Below are positions 51,901 through 64,000 of a stretch of DNA of 64,000 nt, in pieces. Source of the stretch: Pithys albifrons albifrons (lineage: Eukaryota > Chordata > Aves > Passeriformes > Thamnophilidae); the NCBI RefSeq assembly GCF_047495875.1, contig NC_092466.1:13636561-13700560 (forward strand), in the 5' to 3' direction. The position numbers and the translations under genes are program-made. Numbering within the stretch: the first letter of the stretch is position 1; each line of letters begins with the position of its first letter. Below the pieces are notes generated by a model. That model saw only the letters and a program-made list of their open reading frames with translations, had not been told where the DNA came from and did no database searches.

Positions 51901-54900
51901 CATGGGAAGAGCAAAAGATCATGGCCAGAAAAACATTTTACTCTTCTGGACCCAAATTGGGCGCTTACTCCAGGCTACACGGATGCAGCAGAGCAGGGAA
52001 CATGCATGACATGCTCCATCAAACATGACACCAGTCTTTTGTAACTGGGATCTTGCACACCAAACAAGATGGAGGTTAGAGACAGTAACATACAAAGCTG
52101 CACACTGGCCCAAGCAGCAGCAAAACACTACCTGATCCAGCTCAGATTTACCTCCTGAAGGCCCTAGGGCTCCTAGAGGATGAAACATCTCACAGGACAG
52201 TAATGCTAGAAAGCTCAGCACTGTACGTTGATGTATTGCTAACCCCTTGACCACTATATATACGATAGATATCACACTTCATATCATGCTCCAAGAATGT
52301 ATCCTTGCTCATTGCTGGCTGTTTTGTAGTCAGAGTTGCTTTTCTGAAGTCACTTACATACCAAAACATTTTTTTGTGTATGATTCAGAAACATGCTATA
52401 GTAATAGAGGGGAGACAGGGAGTCTGCCCAGCTCCGTTCGGTTTTATCTCTACCAGCTGCTGCACAAAGCACAAGCAATTCAGGAATCATGGCAAAAACA
52501 TTTTTCCAAACGGTCCTATGGTCTATTGAGAGGGACGGAAGTTTATTACCATCAATGACTCACTCCCTGCTGAAGCTTTTTCCTGGACGAACTGCATTCT
52601 ACACTATTATGTTCCAGTAACAATAAATTATTAATAGGCGAGGGAATTCATAGTTCGCCTCACAAAAATGTAACCAAAGCAAAGAAAATATGGAATATGC
52701 TATAGAGATTAAGTTAAATATTTCATTTCTCCCCCTCTGATCTGCAAGAATTATAGCCCTTCATAATAAATTTCAGTCTTACTTTGTCACCAGACGTGAC
52801 AAACACATAGTATTGAAAAGGAATTGTGTTTATAACAAATGTAACTTAAAACATTTTTTCCTCTGTCAGTTCCTGTAGTAAGTGCAGAAAATTTGCTTTT
52901 CTGAACACAGCCAAAAAGTCAGAAGAGATCTTACGATACCTGGGATCAATTCCTGACCCTACTAACCTTCCTCTATGATCCCTGACAAATCATTCCACCT
53001 CCCTCTGCCAATTCCTCAACTTGTCAGTTAAGAACAACACTTTCACCTCAGCAGAAAGCTGTGAAAACAGCCTCTGTTAATGACTTTTAGGGCCAAATTT
53101 AGCTATAAGGAGGCAGGAAATGCCATCTTAAACGAAACAACACCAAATTTCCAGGTGACTGCTATGTGGAGTAAGGAGCTGACATCTTTTTGTTTAAAAC
53201 CAAGTTCACTCTCCTGGCTCCTATGCCATTGGTTGTCTTTGAATTTCAAGCTCTGCATAGAGGATTTCCACACCATTATGCCTGAAGCTTTTGGATTTTT
53301 TCAACTGTACAGCAATGTGGGAAGTTCTGCAGATTATCTCCCAATCTGTAAAAATAAAGCCTACTTGAACACCTGGCTCATACTGGAAAAACTATAGTTT
53401 CATACTCTACTAGCAATGAACAGAAGGGGAAAAAAAGGAAAGAGAAATTACTAAATCTAAAAAGATACTTTGAGCTTCATGCCCATTCACATTTGAATCT
53501 TTCCAAACAAGGTTTCCCCAAAAACTGACTCAGTCCTAGACTCTAACAGCATTTTGTCACTTTCATCTCTGTTGTTTATCCATCTTATGATCCATTCCTA
53601 CCAGCACCATAACACCAACATACTTGTGAGTCCCTCATTCACAGAAATCCCCTGAGGGCATTGGTCCTTCAGCCTGTGGCCACCATAAGATTGCTTGGAA
53701 GGGTCTCTCCCATTCAGTCCATGTAGACAGAGATGTATCTACTCACTGCCATTGAGGCATGACAGACATGGAGTCTATTTACAGGAACGATCAAGATTCA
53801 GTAAAGCAACTTCAAAATATGCCAGATGTCAGTTCTGTGTTTACAGAGAGAGCAAAGCAATCTGAAACCATCTGTAATTATTGCTCGCTCTGAAAGTGGG
53901 ACTGCTAAAGGGAAAGGTGGGGCAACGGGAGAATAAACTCTTGTGGTTTTGACTGTCAGTTAAGAGTAAGTGCTCATAATGAAAAGATTAAAAAAAGAGC
54001 AAATGTACAAAACCTCATCCCACCCATCTGAGTAAGCAGGCAAGAGTAAAGAGCTTGGCTTCTCCAATACAGTGTGGGACAATGCAGTATGAACAGGACT
54101 GAGAAGCGGTATGATGCACCCTGTTGCCTCTGCCCCCGGAGCCAGGACAACTCCCACATTGCATCCTCCAAGCACAGAACATGAGCTAATTGCAGCAATT
54201 CCTCCAAAACTTACTGATTCAACAAATGCTGAACAGACAGAGTGTCACATGTCTCAGATGTGCTCTGGCTCCCCGCATTCCCTCTTAATTCATTTTAGAA
54301 GAAATCTTGGAGGGACAGTGTGGCTGAAACCCTGGACAAGCAGCACTCACAGGAGTGCCTTGAGGTCCCCTACTTAGTTCAAGGGCCAGGGAATAGGTTC
54401 TTCTGGATCTTCTCCTGTTCCTGATGTGAACTTCAATTCATTCTCTTGTAGGAGGCATAATTCAAATACACATTTAAATACTTTGTTAAATGGGGATGAA
54501 TTGCTGAACAAATACAGATTTTATAAAATATCTCAAGGAGGAATACAAGTAATTATAGTGGCTAAAAAAAAAAAAGCTTTGCGAAAAGGAAATATTTCTT
54601 CATGGCAGTGCAGATTTCCATTGTCTTAGAATAATCATTAGGATGTGAAATTGATCTGTGAAACATTTGAGATGGCATGGACATCATTTAGAAAGTGCTT
54701 AAAACACCATTTATGGAAATCTGGTTAAAAGACTATGAAATGATAAATATCTACCTATAGAAGCAAATTTACTTTCCAAATTTATTACGGGCAATGTATT
54801 AAAACCAAATTTATTGATACTGCAAAAAATCTTGTGAGGAAACAGAATTTGTCTGGGATCTGAATTTGTCATTAGTGCTTTACTGAAGAAATACAAGGAA

Positions 54901-57900
54901 TAAGCTCGTTCAGTGACAAATGCATAGCTAAGTACCATCATATTGTAAGGGTGCTTAGCATCTGCCATACAACATCAGTGTGTGCAGTGTAGTTCCAGCA
55001 AAGAACAACCAAAGGTATATCAACAGTGGAAGACAGGAAAGGAAGAAAAAGCATCCTCACCACCAGCAGCTGAGCAAAAGAAGGCTCTTGTACCACTCGT
55101 GATGGGAGAAAGACAGAGGGGTGTGCAATTTAATAGTTCAGGATAAGGGACAATAGTTTAACTTAAAAGTCATATACAAATGAAATGCCATTTACTTTTT
55201 TTTCTGCTATTGTCAAAGTAACCAGATCTCAAACATGGAAAACATACCACAGTTGGAGCAGAGCCCAGCACACCAAACCCTAAACCCCAGCACAACTTCA
55301 GCAGGAGCTCAGAGAACTCATTCCCCCTTTTGCCAAGGATGACAGGGGCTGTCATTTCAGGCCACAGAAAGTTGTAAATTTGAAAGACTTCGAATCTCAG
55401 ACCATTAGCAAGTTACTGAAAATCAGATGCCTGTAGAGAAAGAGCACTCAGGACAACACGACGTGCAAGAGGGACATTCTGTGTACTTTTCTGTAGGATC
55501 AAAGACCTTGTGAGCAGCAGCTGTGGAGAGGAGGAGGAAAGAGAGCAGCAAAAGGGAGGTGCTGGGCAGGTCCACAGCCACCACTCCAGCCTGTCCACAG
55601 CCATGACACAAGGATCCTGTTAACGGTGGCACCTGCCCACAAGTACCTGACTGGCAAGGGACAGCAGCTCTTCCTGGAAGAGTTTGTAGGATGGTGTTAT
55701 GCCCTATAGAAGAAAAGAATAAAGTCATAGCCATGGAAGTGCCATAAAAAAAGCTTTTCTCCACACAAGTTTACTTTCTTTGGCCTTTCACCTTTACAGG
55801 CCCCATTCACATCACAACCTGCTCCTACAAACCAGGTGCAATTAATAGGCAAAATTTAGGATTGAATCTGGCCCACTGTGCTTCCTCAAACATGTCCATC
55901 ACCACTGTAGTTCCCTTAATACAGCCCTGGGATCCACCAGAAGAACATCTCGACCCCCCAGTCCCTACCAGGGTGGGGATGTCCCACAGCTGCCACTTTA
56001 CACCAGTGGCTGTTATTCCAAATAAGGGAACTTGTTACAAACTCCCCTCAAGCTGCCTTGTTCTGGCTGGTTTATGTTAGGGAGACAAGACTAAACAGAC
56101 CTTCATATTTTCAGAATTAACCACTAAAAATGAAAAATTGATTGTTTGTTTCCAGAGTGCAGATGAAGGGGAGTCCTGTGGCCAGCAGCCTCTTTTGGAA
56201 TCCATGCCACAATGAATCCAGCACTGGGTTATCTCCTTTCTCTTAAGAGTCTTTGGGACAGATTCAGTGAGGAGTAAACATATGTGAGCCCTGAGTCACA
56301 CTTTGGTGCAACCACATCATCTCCCTCCAGTTTCTCCCAGTGTGGACCAGGCTTAACATATAGTCCCAGAGCAGTTTCTCTATTGTATTTCCCCATTATT
56401 TTTGCCAGTGTGACAGGTTATTTTTTTCAAGCTGATCTATTAAATGTCAGACCAAGGGAAGTTTCATTGCTCTGCAGCAAGCTTACACCACATAGGTTGT
56501 ATCTTTTAACTGCTGTCATGAATCTAAATCAAAGCAGGTCACTTCATTTCCCTCTTACTATTTAAATGGTTTCAATTGTCTTTCTAACCATCAGAACTGC
56601 TATTTAGTGCAGCAAGGCTTGAATTCAAGGGCTGTAGTCCTTGAATGGATGCATCCTTACTCTGTCTGAACACTAATCACATGGAAGGTGTATGACCACC
56701 TTTTGCAGAGTGCTGAGCTCAACCCAATGTTACCACATCTCAGCAGAGCTTATTTACTCAGGTTCGGCCTAGGCAAACTAAATTCGCCTCTGCCTGACAC
56801 AAGAACATATGCTCACATCCCAGCTGGCAGGATCTGGGTATCTCCTAGTTAACCCTTCCTTTGCTTTTCCTCATCTCTGTACAGCCACAGGCTGTTCATT
56901 CAAACCTACTAAACACGATAAGCCTCAATGAGGCAAAGAAATATGGAAAACAAAGACAAATACTGCCTGGGATGTGACAGCAACAGAATTCTAATAGACT
57001 GCTTGAAGTTATACAAAGAGGCAGAGAGACAGAAGAGAAACAAGGGAAGGCCCTACAAGTCAACAAGGGCACAAACCCCATTCATCCACTAACATTTAGA
57101 GGAAATCCATCCCCAGCTTCTCCTGCATAAATCAAGACTAAGTCCCTTCAATCCCATTAATACATTATATGCCCCACAACTAAGCTATTGAGAAGCCTTG
57201 TTATACCCAAAACCCAGTGCAGTGGGCTGTCAGCTCTCCACTCAACATGGAAAACACTGGGGCCACAGCAGGCAGAGGATTGTTGTAGCCAGAAAATACT
57301 GGAGGCGTCCCAGATAAGGATCGATTCCACCATTACTGCTATGCAGGGAGCACGACCTGTATTACTCTTGCCTCCCTGGAGAGACAGACAGAAGTCACCA
57401 CATCAGTAGAAAGCAATTAAAAATAGTCTAGAGGACTACTGCGCAGCAGCACCCAGCTGCAGGCAGGAGAGGCAGCAAGAGAGCTTGGAAAGGACCAAAC
57501 TCCTTATCAGCCTCCTTCCACATCCCCAAGTCCAAAGATGTTTTCAAAGCACACATCAGGATGCCTCATTCTGGTTGTGTTTATTTGAACTGCAAATGTA
57601 AACACCTTATTAGAGAAACAAATGGCCTTTTGGATCATAACTTGCCTCTTCTTCATTCCCAAGCCCATGGCACAGACACACAGCAACATGGAGGGCCCAG
57701 ACACGGCTGTGAGCACAGCTACTCAACTGGCAGCAAACCAGGCCTCTTCGCTGCCAAATTAAAAGCAGAAATGCAGATGGGAAAAGTGCTTTTTCTCCCT
57801 CTGGCCAAACAGCCACCTGGCACAGAAGGGGTAGACTGATACGGCCGCATGAATGCAAGAAACTCATTTAAAACTCAACCAAGGTCTTCCCAGGAGACAC

Positions 57901-58565
57901 CCCATGCAGCTCTGGCTGTGCACAGCCACGTGTACCCATAAATTCCTCCCCTTTGTAGTCAGTGCTCCTAATCTGGTTAAAAATTGAGAAAACTTTTAAA
58001 AAACATCAGTTTGCTGTTCTTAACACAAAACTTCAAGAGAGAAAACCAACAAGAAAACACAGGTTTGAAAGGAGACAGCAGCAAGTATGCGAGCACAAGA
58101 CAAGGGCTGGGATTTTCCATCTGTCTCTGCCAGGAACTCACTTTCCCCTCTGGATTATGTTTGCATGAGGCAGGATCTAATCTAAATGGAGAAATTTATG
58201 TAGATTGGTGCTTGCTTTTACCAGAATTATGTTTTAAAGGCCAGATGCTGTTCTTTGCTTCAAGTCTAGAGCAGCACTGCTGAGGGATGGTACGACTTCC
58301 AGTTCACATCTGTATCTCTCACAGCAGAATCTGGTTCACTAAGTATTGGAACATCAAATCCAAACAAGTTTACATGCAAAACAGCATGGTGGGAGTTTTT
58401 GCCACTGTATAATCTCCACAAAGCATGTCAATAGTTAATTCAAGTAACACTCTCCTGACACAATCCTTTCAAGTATAAATTTTTGGGATAACTGAACTCA
58501 AGCAAAACTTGAGTACAATATAGAATGAGGTCTCTTAAACCCTAAGGTGAATGTCAAGCTAATTT
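45951..58565. other. Long non-coding stretch, no gene recognised
   Basis: About 12.6 kb without a supported exon. A donor-quality site on the minus strand at about 46.08 kb (AAG then GTAAGT) has stops in all frames of the preceding candidate exon. Open frames near 46.95-47.34, 52.2-52.6 and 53.1-53.4 kb have no recognisable domain. Confidence 0.5.
48700..48729. repeat. Short 15-base tandem pair
   Basis: TAACAGTAAAACATT followed directly by TAACAGTAAAATATT: one mismatch, two copies. Confidence 0.85.
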
Positions 58566-58682
58566 CGTAGAATGGTAGGTTGGAGAAGACCTCTAAGATC
58601 ATTGAATCCAATGCTTCCAATGTTGGATCACCCTTTCAGAGAAGAAATTTTCCCTGATATCCAATCTAAACCTCCCAAATCG
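58566..58682 (-). mobile_element. CR1 LINE fragment with internal deletion, minus strand
   Basis: The plus strand begins with the reverse complement of a CR1 3' end (TAGAATGGTAGGTTGG, then AGATCATTGAATCCAA). It then passes to the ORF2 end, read on minus as GRFRLDIRENFFSERVIQHW. The intervening region usual in CR1 is missing. The reading frame beyond the match, to 58889, is unrelated sequence. Confidence 0.85.
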
Positions 58683-59484
58683 TATTCTGTGTTTTGTCAT
58701 CTCAGATGGTAAAAGTGTAATATTTGAAGAGATGCTCACTGTGTCTACAAGTAATTTTAGACTAACCCCAGTAAACAACTCCATATTTTCATCTGTGAGC
58801 CACTTCCCATTGGGGAGGCAAAACTCCATCTCCTTCACTTTACAAGCACAAGCAGTTCTCATTAATTCAAGTATACCAGGGAAATACACATGGAGTACAA
58901 GGTGAAAGAAGCTGAGTGCCTACACACACAGAGATAGATATGTGGGTATCCGTGTCCATATATATGCTGCCAAAGCCTGACAGATCCTGCTGTGACCACT
59001 ACTCCTAATTAACTATTACTTTCACACCACCCACCCCTCAGTTTTACAAACCATTTTTTAGTCAGAGAAGTACTTTGAGGCAGTTTTAGTTCTGCCACAA
59101 TGCCTCAAAGAAGAAATGTGTATGGACTAAAATTATCGCTGGAGCTCTCACAGATCTGGCCTTTTAATAGGCAATAAAGTCATGGCTTTAGGAACAGGTT
59201 GTTGAGATGAGGATAAACACTCTCACACCAGGGATGAGCTAAACAACCTCAGCCCTTTGGGGCAGCTGTAAATCCTAGCCGGACAGAAGGCACCAGCCAT
59301 CCTGGGTGTGCGCAGCAACAGTGACAGCTGGCGGACACGGGAGGAAGGCCGGCACATCCTCCTCGTCCTCTTAGTCTGAGTCACAACCCATGAGCCTTGG
59401 AGGCAGATTTTGGGTAGTTTCACCCTTAGACACCACCAACCAGGCATTTGAGAGAGCTACCAGCATGGCCAGGGCATGATTTAC
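58683..59484. other. Non-coding stretch, no gene recognised
   Basis: Nothing recognisable apart from the candidate exon that follows. A short GC-richer patch with CpG lies at about 59.27-59.36 kb. Confidence 0.5.
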
Positions 59485-59552
59485 CTCCTCGCAGTTTGCT
59501 TGTCACCTCCTCCTGCTCTGCAGTGCTCGCCTGTGTTTGGCCAATCTTTGTT
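59485..59552 (-). other. Best isolated candidate coding exon
   Basis: On the minus strand a very strong acceptor (GCTTTTCTTTCCCTCAG, exon start 59552) leads into 68 bases ending at a usable donor (CGAGGAG then GTAAAT, exon end 59485). Two frames are open. One reads TKIGQTQASTAEQEEVTSKLRG, which has the polar, charged look of real protein; the other reads NKDWPNTGEHCRAGGG and onward. It lies 35 kb upstream of the CpG-island start on the same strand. It may belong to another gene, or to an upstream-promoter form of the same one. Protein not recognised. Confidence 0.3.
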
Positions 59553-61392
59553 CTGAGGGAAAGAAAAGCAGCTGTTAAGGCACCAAGTCTGACTCTTGGT
59601 AGCTTTTAAGTTCCTGGCAAAGGTCTCATATTACAGAGGAGAAAGTGAGTGACAAGCAGTGCTCAAGGTCACACCAAGAAAGCCACTGGCAGTGGGGGAT
59701 AGAAGTACTGAGGTTTGGAAAAGCCACAAGACAAGTACCTTTGGCTGCAGTCAGTTAAGGGACCAGCAGGATCACAGTACCAGGAGGGGAGGTAGCCATT
59801 CACTCCCAGATGCTGAAGAGTCTAAAATCTGATTCTTACTCTTCTTCGAGGGAGAAAATAGTTTTTGAAATTGTCCATTATTTTCTCTCACACCAAGCAG
59901 GGAACAGACTGTACTTTTTGCTTCTGATTCACAAATATTAAATCCCCTCTTCCCACTATAGGTGACTCATGAAAGTGACTCACTCACCTCTAGATAGATT
60001 TATTTCCCCCACATTTAAAATTAAAAGGAAAAAAAAAATCCCCCATATTGGCCTCTTGGAAAAAAAAAAAAACAAAACTAAACTTTTTCTTCTGGTCGTC
60101 AGCTTTTGCTTGCAACACAGATTAAATGAGAGTTCATTGCTGACTCCAGACACTGACTTGCTCCTCTGGGTGATCTACTAAGGCAGCAAAGTGAGAGCAC
60201 GGTAGGACTCTTACCCCGCTGTAACTGCATTATTCTCCCCACTAGAGGCTGCTGAAGCAAAAGCAACCTGACAGCTCTGCCCCACGCAGGGTAGCCCCGA
60301 GCTTCCCAATCCACATGCAAGCAAAGCCAGAGCCCCAGAAATAAAACTAGAATAATAGGGGGAAAGGCGGATTTTGCAGATTGGTTTTGTGTTTGGCCTT
60401 GTGGGGTATTTTTAATGCTGAGATGCCCTGCAGTGAGTCACTGAATCACAGGGGCTGCAGCCAACCAGGCAGTTGGGTACTAGAGGGTGGGAAAAGAGCA
60501 CTGACACCTCATGCACATACAGCTGTGTGGGAGGAGAAGGGGAAAAGACCACGGTGCCATCCCTCAGGAGGTCAGGGTGTTCTCTACTGCACAAAACACT
60601 TTCATTGCCCAATTTACACGGAGAGCAGAGAAAGGGGTTCAAGTTGAAAGCACTGAAATCAGAGCAAGACATCTGGGCAAGAGAAAAGAGAGCAACATTA
60701 AATGATTGTGAAGATCCAAAGAGAATCAACATCTGAAGAGCTGATCTTCCCAGCTGTCTACCTGTTGAGGCTGGGAATGCACAGGAGTGTGAGAGGAGGT
60801 GCCACACCACCTTCCAAACGAGCAAAAGCCAAGAAAGCAGTTTGCAACAGTCATGGGGGACATAAAGGCAGGGTAGAACACAACCTTCTTGGATAATTGT
60901 ACAGTGCCTTTTTGACCCAGGTCTCTGAGCTTTTTGCCCCATTATCCAGGAAACCCCAAGCCTGTGCATTGGTCTCTTTGCTGCACATTACTACAGACCA
61001 CTCAAGGTGGAGAAGACTTAGTGTAGTTGGGATAAGAGCAGACTCAGATCAGGATCAGAGTAACTCTAACAGGCCCAAATCTATTAATTTTCTCTACTAG
61101 ACAAGGGTTGTTCCCAGACTGAATGTATTGCCCAAGAGCTGAATCAGGTAGTCTGTTGTTGCAAGGTGTGAGGCTTCTATAGGTGAGGGATGCCTCAAAA
61201 TTCACCTGTTAATCACATCACATCTTCTCCTCTCTTTTCATCTCTGCTGTATTCAGTGAGCACTTTAAGTGAATGTTTGCACCCATCAAGTACAGTAAAA
61301 ACATAACTACTTATTTACTTTTTTCTTGGCAAAGTAAATAGTCACATTCAGCTTTTTAAACTTTGCTCTTAAAATCACTTTTCAAAACTGCG
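59553..61392. other. Non-coding stretch with the longest open frame of the window
   Basis: Holds a 185-codon minus-strand open frame at 60412-60969, the longest here. It is Cys/Ser/Leu-rich with no recognisable domain, and several plus-strand frames overlap it. It lacks a promoter or clear splice signals, so I treat it as chance, with low certainty. Confidence 0.45.
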
Positions 61393-61433
61393 CAATCTTT
61401 AAGGCCCCTTCTAATCCAAGACATTCTATGACC
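61393..61433 (+). mobile_element. CR1 LINE 3'-terminal scrap, plus strand
   Basis: About 40 bases: AATCTTTAAGGCCCCTTC, then TAATCCAAGACATTCTATGA. This is the CR1 3' terminus, which in a standard copy reads roughly CTTTAAGGTCCCTTCCAACC followed by ATTCTATGA. Extreme 5' truncation. Confidence 0.75.
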
Positions 61434-63787
61434 TTTTTTTCTGAATTTCCTGTTAGTCTCTCCAAAAGTCATGTGCCCAGAATTGTTGTGAGGCACTAAA
61501 TGCAGTCAGTTGCAAAGAGCATCAAATCATTGTGGTAGAAAAAAAGAGATGTGCTGAGGACCCAAGCCATGTGCCAGAGAGGTGAGACAGTTGTGGAATA
61601 ATGAACATGGGAAAGGAGGGTGCATTTCACTGAACTACTGCATGCATATCTTTGTGCCTTCATGCTCCTCTCCAGAGACACACATCCAGCTCTTTGTAAT
61701 GTAAGACCTTTGTGGAAAGTGAGAAAAGGATTTTTTGGGGAGTTTTTTTTGTTTGGATTTTGGTGGGGGGTTTTTGAGAGGATGCTTCTATTGAATACTT
61801 GTCCTTGCTAGTTAGGATAACAAAGCATTAAAAAATAGAGAAATCACTCCATTTGAAGCAAAGAGATGAGTAACTGATTCTTAGTTTAGAGGAATTGGAG
61901 AGATACCTTGTAGGTAAAGACAGCTGTAAATTCACCACTTCTCAATGTTCTTAGCAAAGCAATTGTTAAGGTCACACATCTCACGGAGGAGGAACTAAAG
62001 CCACAAGCCCAGACGCAAAGCTCCAGCACAATTATATAGTTCTCACTCAAGGATCTCATTTCACTGCTAAGTGGAAAACCCAATACCCTCAGGGCTAACA
62101 ACAACGACGGTTATTTCCCAAGCATAGGTTACATTTAGGAGTCTATTATTCCAATCCCCTTTTAAGTTGTAGATCTTCCCTCCAGTCAAGCATCAGAATA
62201 GCAACTATCAACAAGCTTATATTTACTAACACTCTTGAGCTGTGATAAGGGTTGAATGGATAAGTCTTTATGCAATAAGGGAAAGAGACATATAAAAAAC
62301 CCCAAACAAACAAACAAAAAACCCCAACAATATTGTGTTTTCCAGCAGCATACATCCCTAACTACTGACAGCTTGGGGTGGGATAAATCTATTTCCCCAC
62401 TGAATAAGAGTTACCACTTTCTTTGGTATTCTGGATTTAGAAACCCATTTTTATCACCCGAGACAGTGTGATTTATTAGCAGACTTGGTACAGCTGGTGT
62501 CCAACACTAGGTCAGCTGCCACTCCAGGAAAACTGCCCAGCTAAGTCCAAACTCAGAGGCTGAGCATCATCTCTGCTTACAAACTTGGATGAAGTCCCAG
62601 TTGAAGGAACAACAGAGGAGCAGCATCAGCAGAGAAGCTCCAAGCAAACTTACGTGCAGCAACTGGCCATCAGAGAGTCATAGTGAGGCTCACCTTGTGG
62701 TATCATATGAAAGCACAAATCTTATGGCAGGGCTTGGGGAGAGAGGAAGAACAATGAAATACTGAAATGTCATTAAAATTAAGTGTGAAAAGCTGCTTTC
62801 CCCTCCACGAGTTTGAGTAGTAAGTCTAAGATATTTGTGATTTCTGATTTAATGTAAGACATTCATGATACAGAGCTGGTTACTACCTTTTAGCTTCCAG
62901 GCTCCAAGAGAGCTGCCAGACAGTATTATTTTTAATGCACTCTCGCACAGGGATAGAGTTTCCAAGGAAGCTGCCAAATTTAGCAAAGGTTTGCACTTTT
63001 CCAACAGTTTCTTAGAAAGCTGGAAATCACATTGCCTTACCTAAGTGGCCATTTCAATTAATTTAATTTTGCTTTAAAATCAACAACCAAAAATAAAGAA
63101 GAATGCAATTGAACTTTTTGGCACTTAAAGCTGTCTCGTTTGACACAGAGATCACTAAAGGTTTGACAGGCAAGTCATAGAGATCTATAGCAGACCACTT
63201 TAAAAAGGGTGCACATTCTCCAAGGCAGAGCCTGTATGTTTCTTACTGCACCAGAGCACATGGAACACAACCCTAGATGGGGCTCCTGGCTTACCGTGAG
63301 ATAAACTCCAACAACACTGGTTATAACCACTCTAAAAGCCAGAGCCCCTTCCTATCCAAGTAAATTGAGAGCAGGGTTAGCCATTATGTTCTATTTTTTG
63401 TCCTAAGAAGCATTATTTAAATGAAAATACCGCTGACAATTCATCTGGACTAGAAAATAGAAACTGCATACTTGCAGTTAAAAGCATACCTCCCAACATC
63501 TTGTTGCTAAAAGCAGAACTTTCCTGAGCTAGTAACACACAACATCAGTGTCCATCCATGAAAAAACAGCAGGAGACCTCACCTACAGCCCAAGCAGGCA
63601 AATGCAAAGCAAATGCACTAGTGGAAGGCAGCATTTCACAGCAGTTACTGCCCTGAGAGGAGGGGAGGCAGGTCTTAGAGCTTCAACACCCACCTCTGCC
63701 ATGTAGACAAGACCAGGCAGCCTTCTCATCCCTCTGCTTTCAGACTGGATGGGAAGGGAAGAAGAGTGTCAGGTGGTACTAAGAGAG
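61434..63787. other. Non-coding stretch, no gene recognised
   Basis: A G/T-rich low-complexity patch lies at about 61730-61775 and an A/C-rich one at about 62296-62330. No supported exon. Confidence 0.5.
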
Positions 63788-63851
63788 AACTCAGCAGCCC
63801 ATTCCAATTGACTCCAAATAACTCAGTAGCCTATTCCAAATAACTCCACCA
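63788..63851. repeat. 32-base tandem pair
   Basis: Two adjacent diverged copies of a 32-base unit starting AACTCAGCAGCCCATTCC at 63788 and AACTCAGTAGCCTATTCC at 63820. Family not recognised. Confidence 0.8.
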
Positions 63852-64000
63852 AAACCAAAATCATTTCAAGCTTTTAATGCTATAAGGTATACCTAGGGAA
63901 GTGCAGGAAGGCCCAGCAATGAACCTGCCATTTCCCACCCACTCAGAGGCAGACCCTTTCATTCAATACTTGACGCTTAGCCAAGTTTATCGCCCATCTC

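Noticed and set aside
58683..58889. Continuation of the 58.6-kb CR1 open frame as a gene
   Set aside because: Only the last part matches CR1 ORF2; the upstream portion is unrelated sequence that happens to lack stops.
1..64000. CRISPR arrays, operons, integrated viruses, LTR elements, rRNA or clear tRNA genes
   Set aside because: None seen; sequence character is vertebrate nuclear DNA and no such structures were recognised on either strand.

Overview
Eukaryotic nuclear DNA, most likely from a bird. The evidence is five fragments of CR1-type LINEs, including two young-looking copies with the typical avian 3' end, in an otherwise repeat-poor, AT-leaning background. I see no Alu, L1 or other mammalian SINE, no recognisable endogenous retrovirus, and no bacterial operon features. 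A turtle or crocodilian is possible because they also carry CR1, but the low repeat content favours a bird.

The window is almost entirely non-coding: introns, intergenic DNA, or both. The one convincing gene landmark is a CpG island at about 23.94-24.64 kb. It contains the first coding exon of a minus-strand gene: an optimal Kozak start at 24262, eleven codons reading MGGQVTRSLLY, then a consensus splice donor at 24229/24228. The N-terminus fits an N-myristoylation signal. I cannot name the gene from eleven residues. The rest of it should lie at lower coordinates, in or beyond 1-24.2 kb. No downstream exon could be assigned with confidence.

Layout. 1-23.9 kb: no firm exons, a recent 217-bp tandem duplication at 19.76-20.19 kb, and a CR1 fragment with reverse-transcriptase-ORF tail at 21.56-22.17 kb. 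23.9-25.6 kb: CpG island, exon 1, and GC-rich flank with a weak divergent candidate. 25.6-58.5 kb: gene-poor, with a TG/TA/CA microsatellite that forms a hairpin (37.7 kb), a CR1 copy (38.7 kb) and a very old CR1/L3-like relic (45.6-45.95 kb). 58.5-64 kb: two more CR1 scraps and one attractive isolated candidate exon (59.5 kb, minus).

Nearly all of the many short open frames look like chance: they overlap on several strands, are not flanked by good splice sites, and show no recognised domain. I did not find a convincing new biological system. The most useful leads are the overlapping upstream ORF and G-rich leader of the CpG-island gene, the nested tandem duplication, and a few splice-flanked exon candidates that need RNA or cross-species data.
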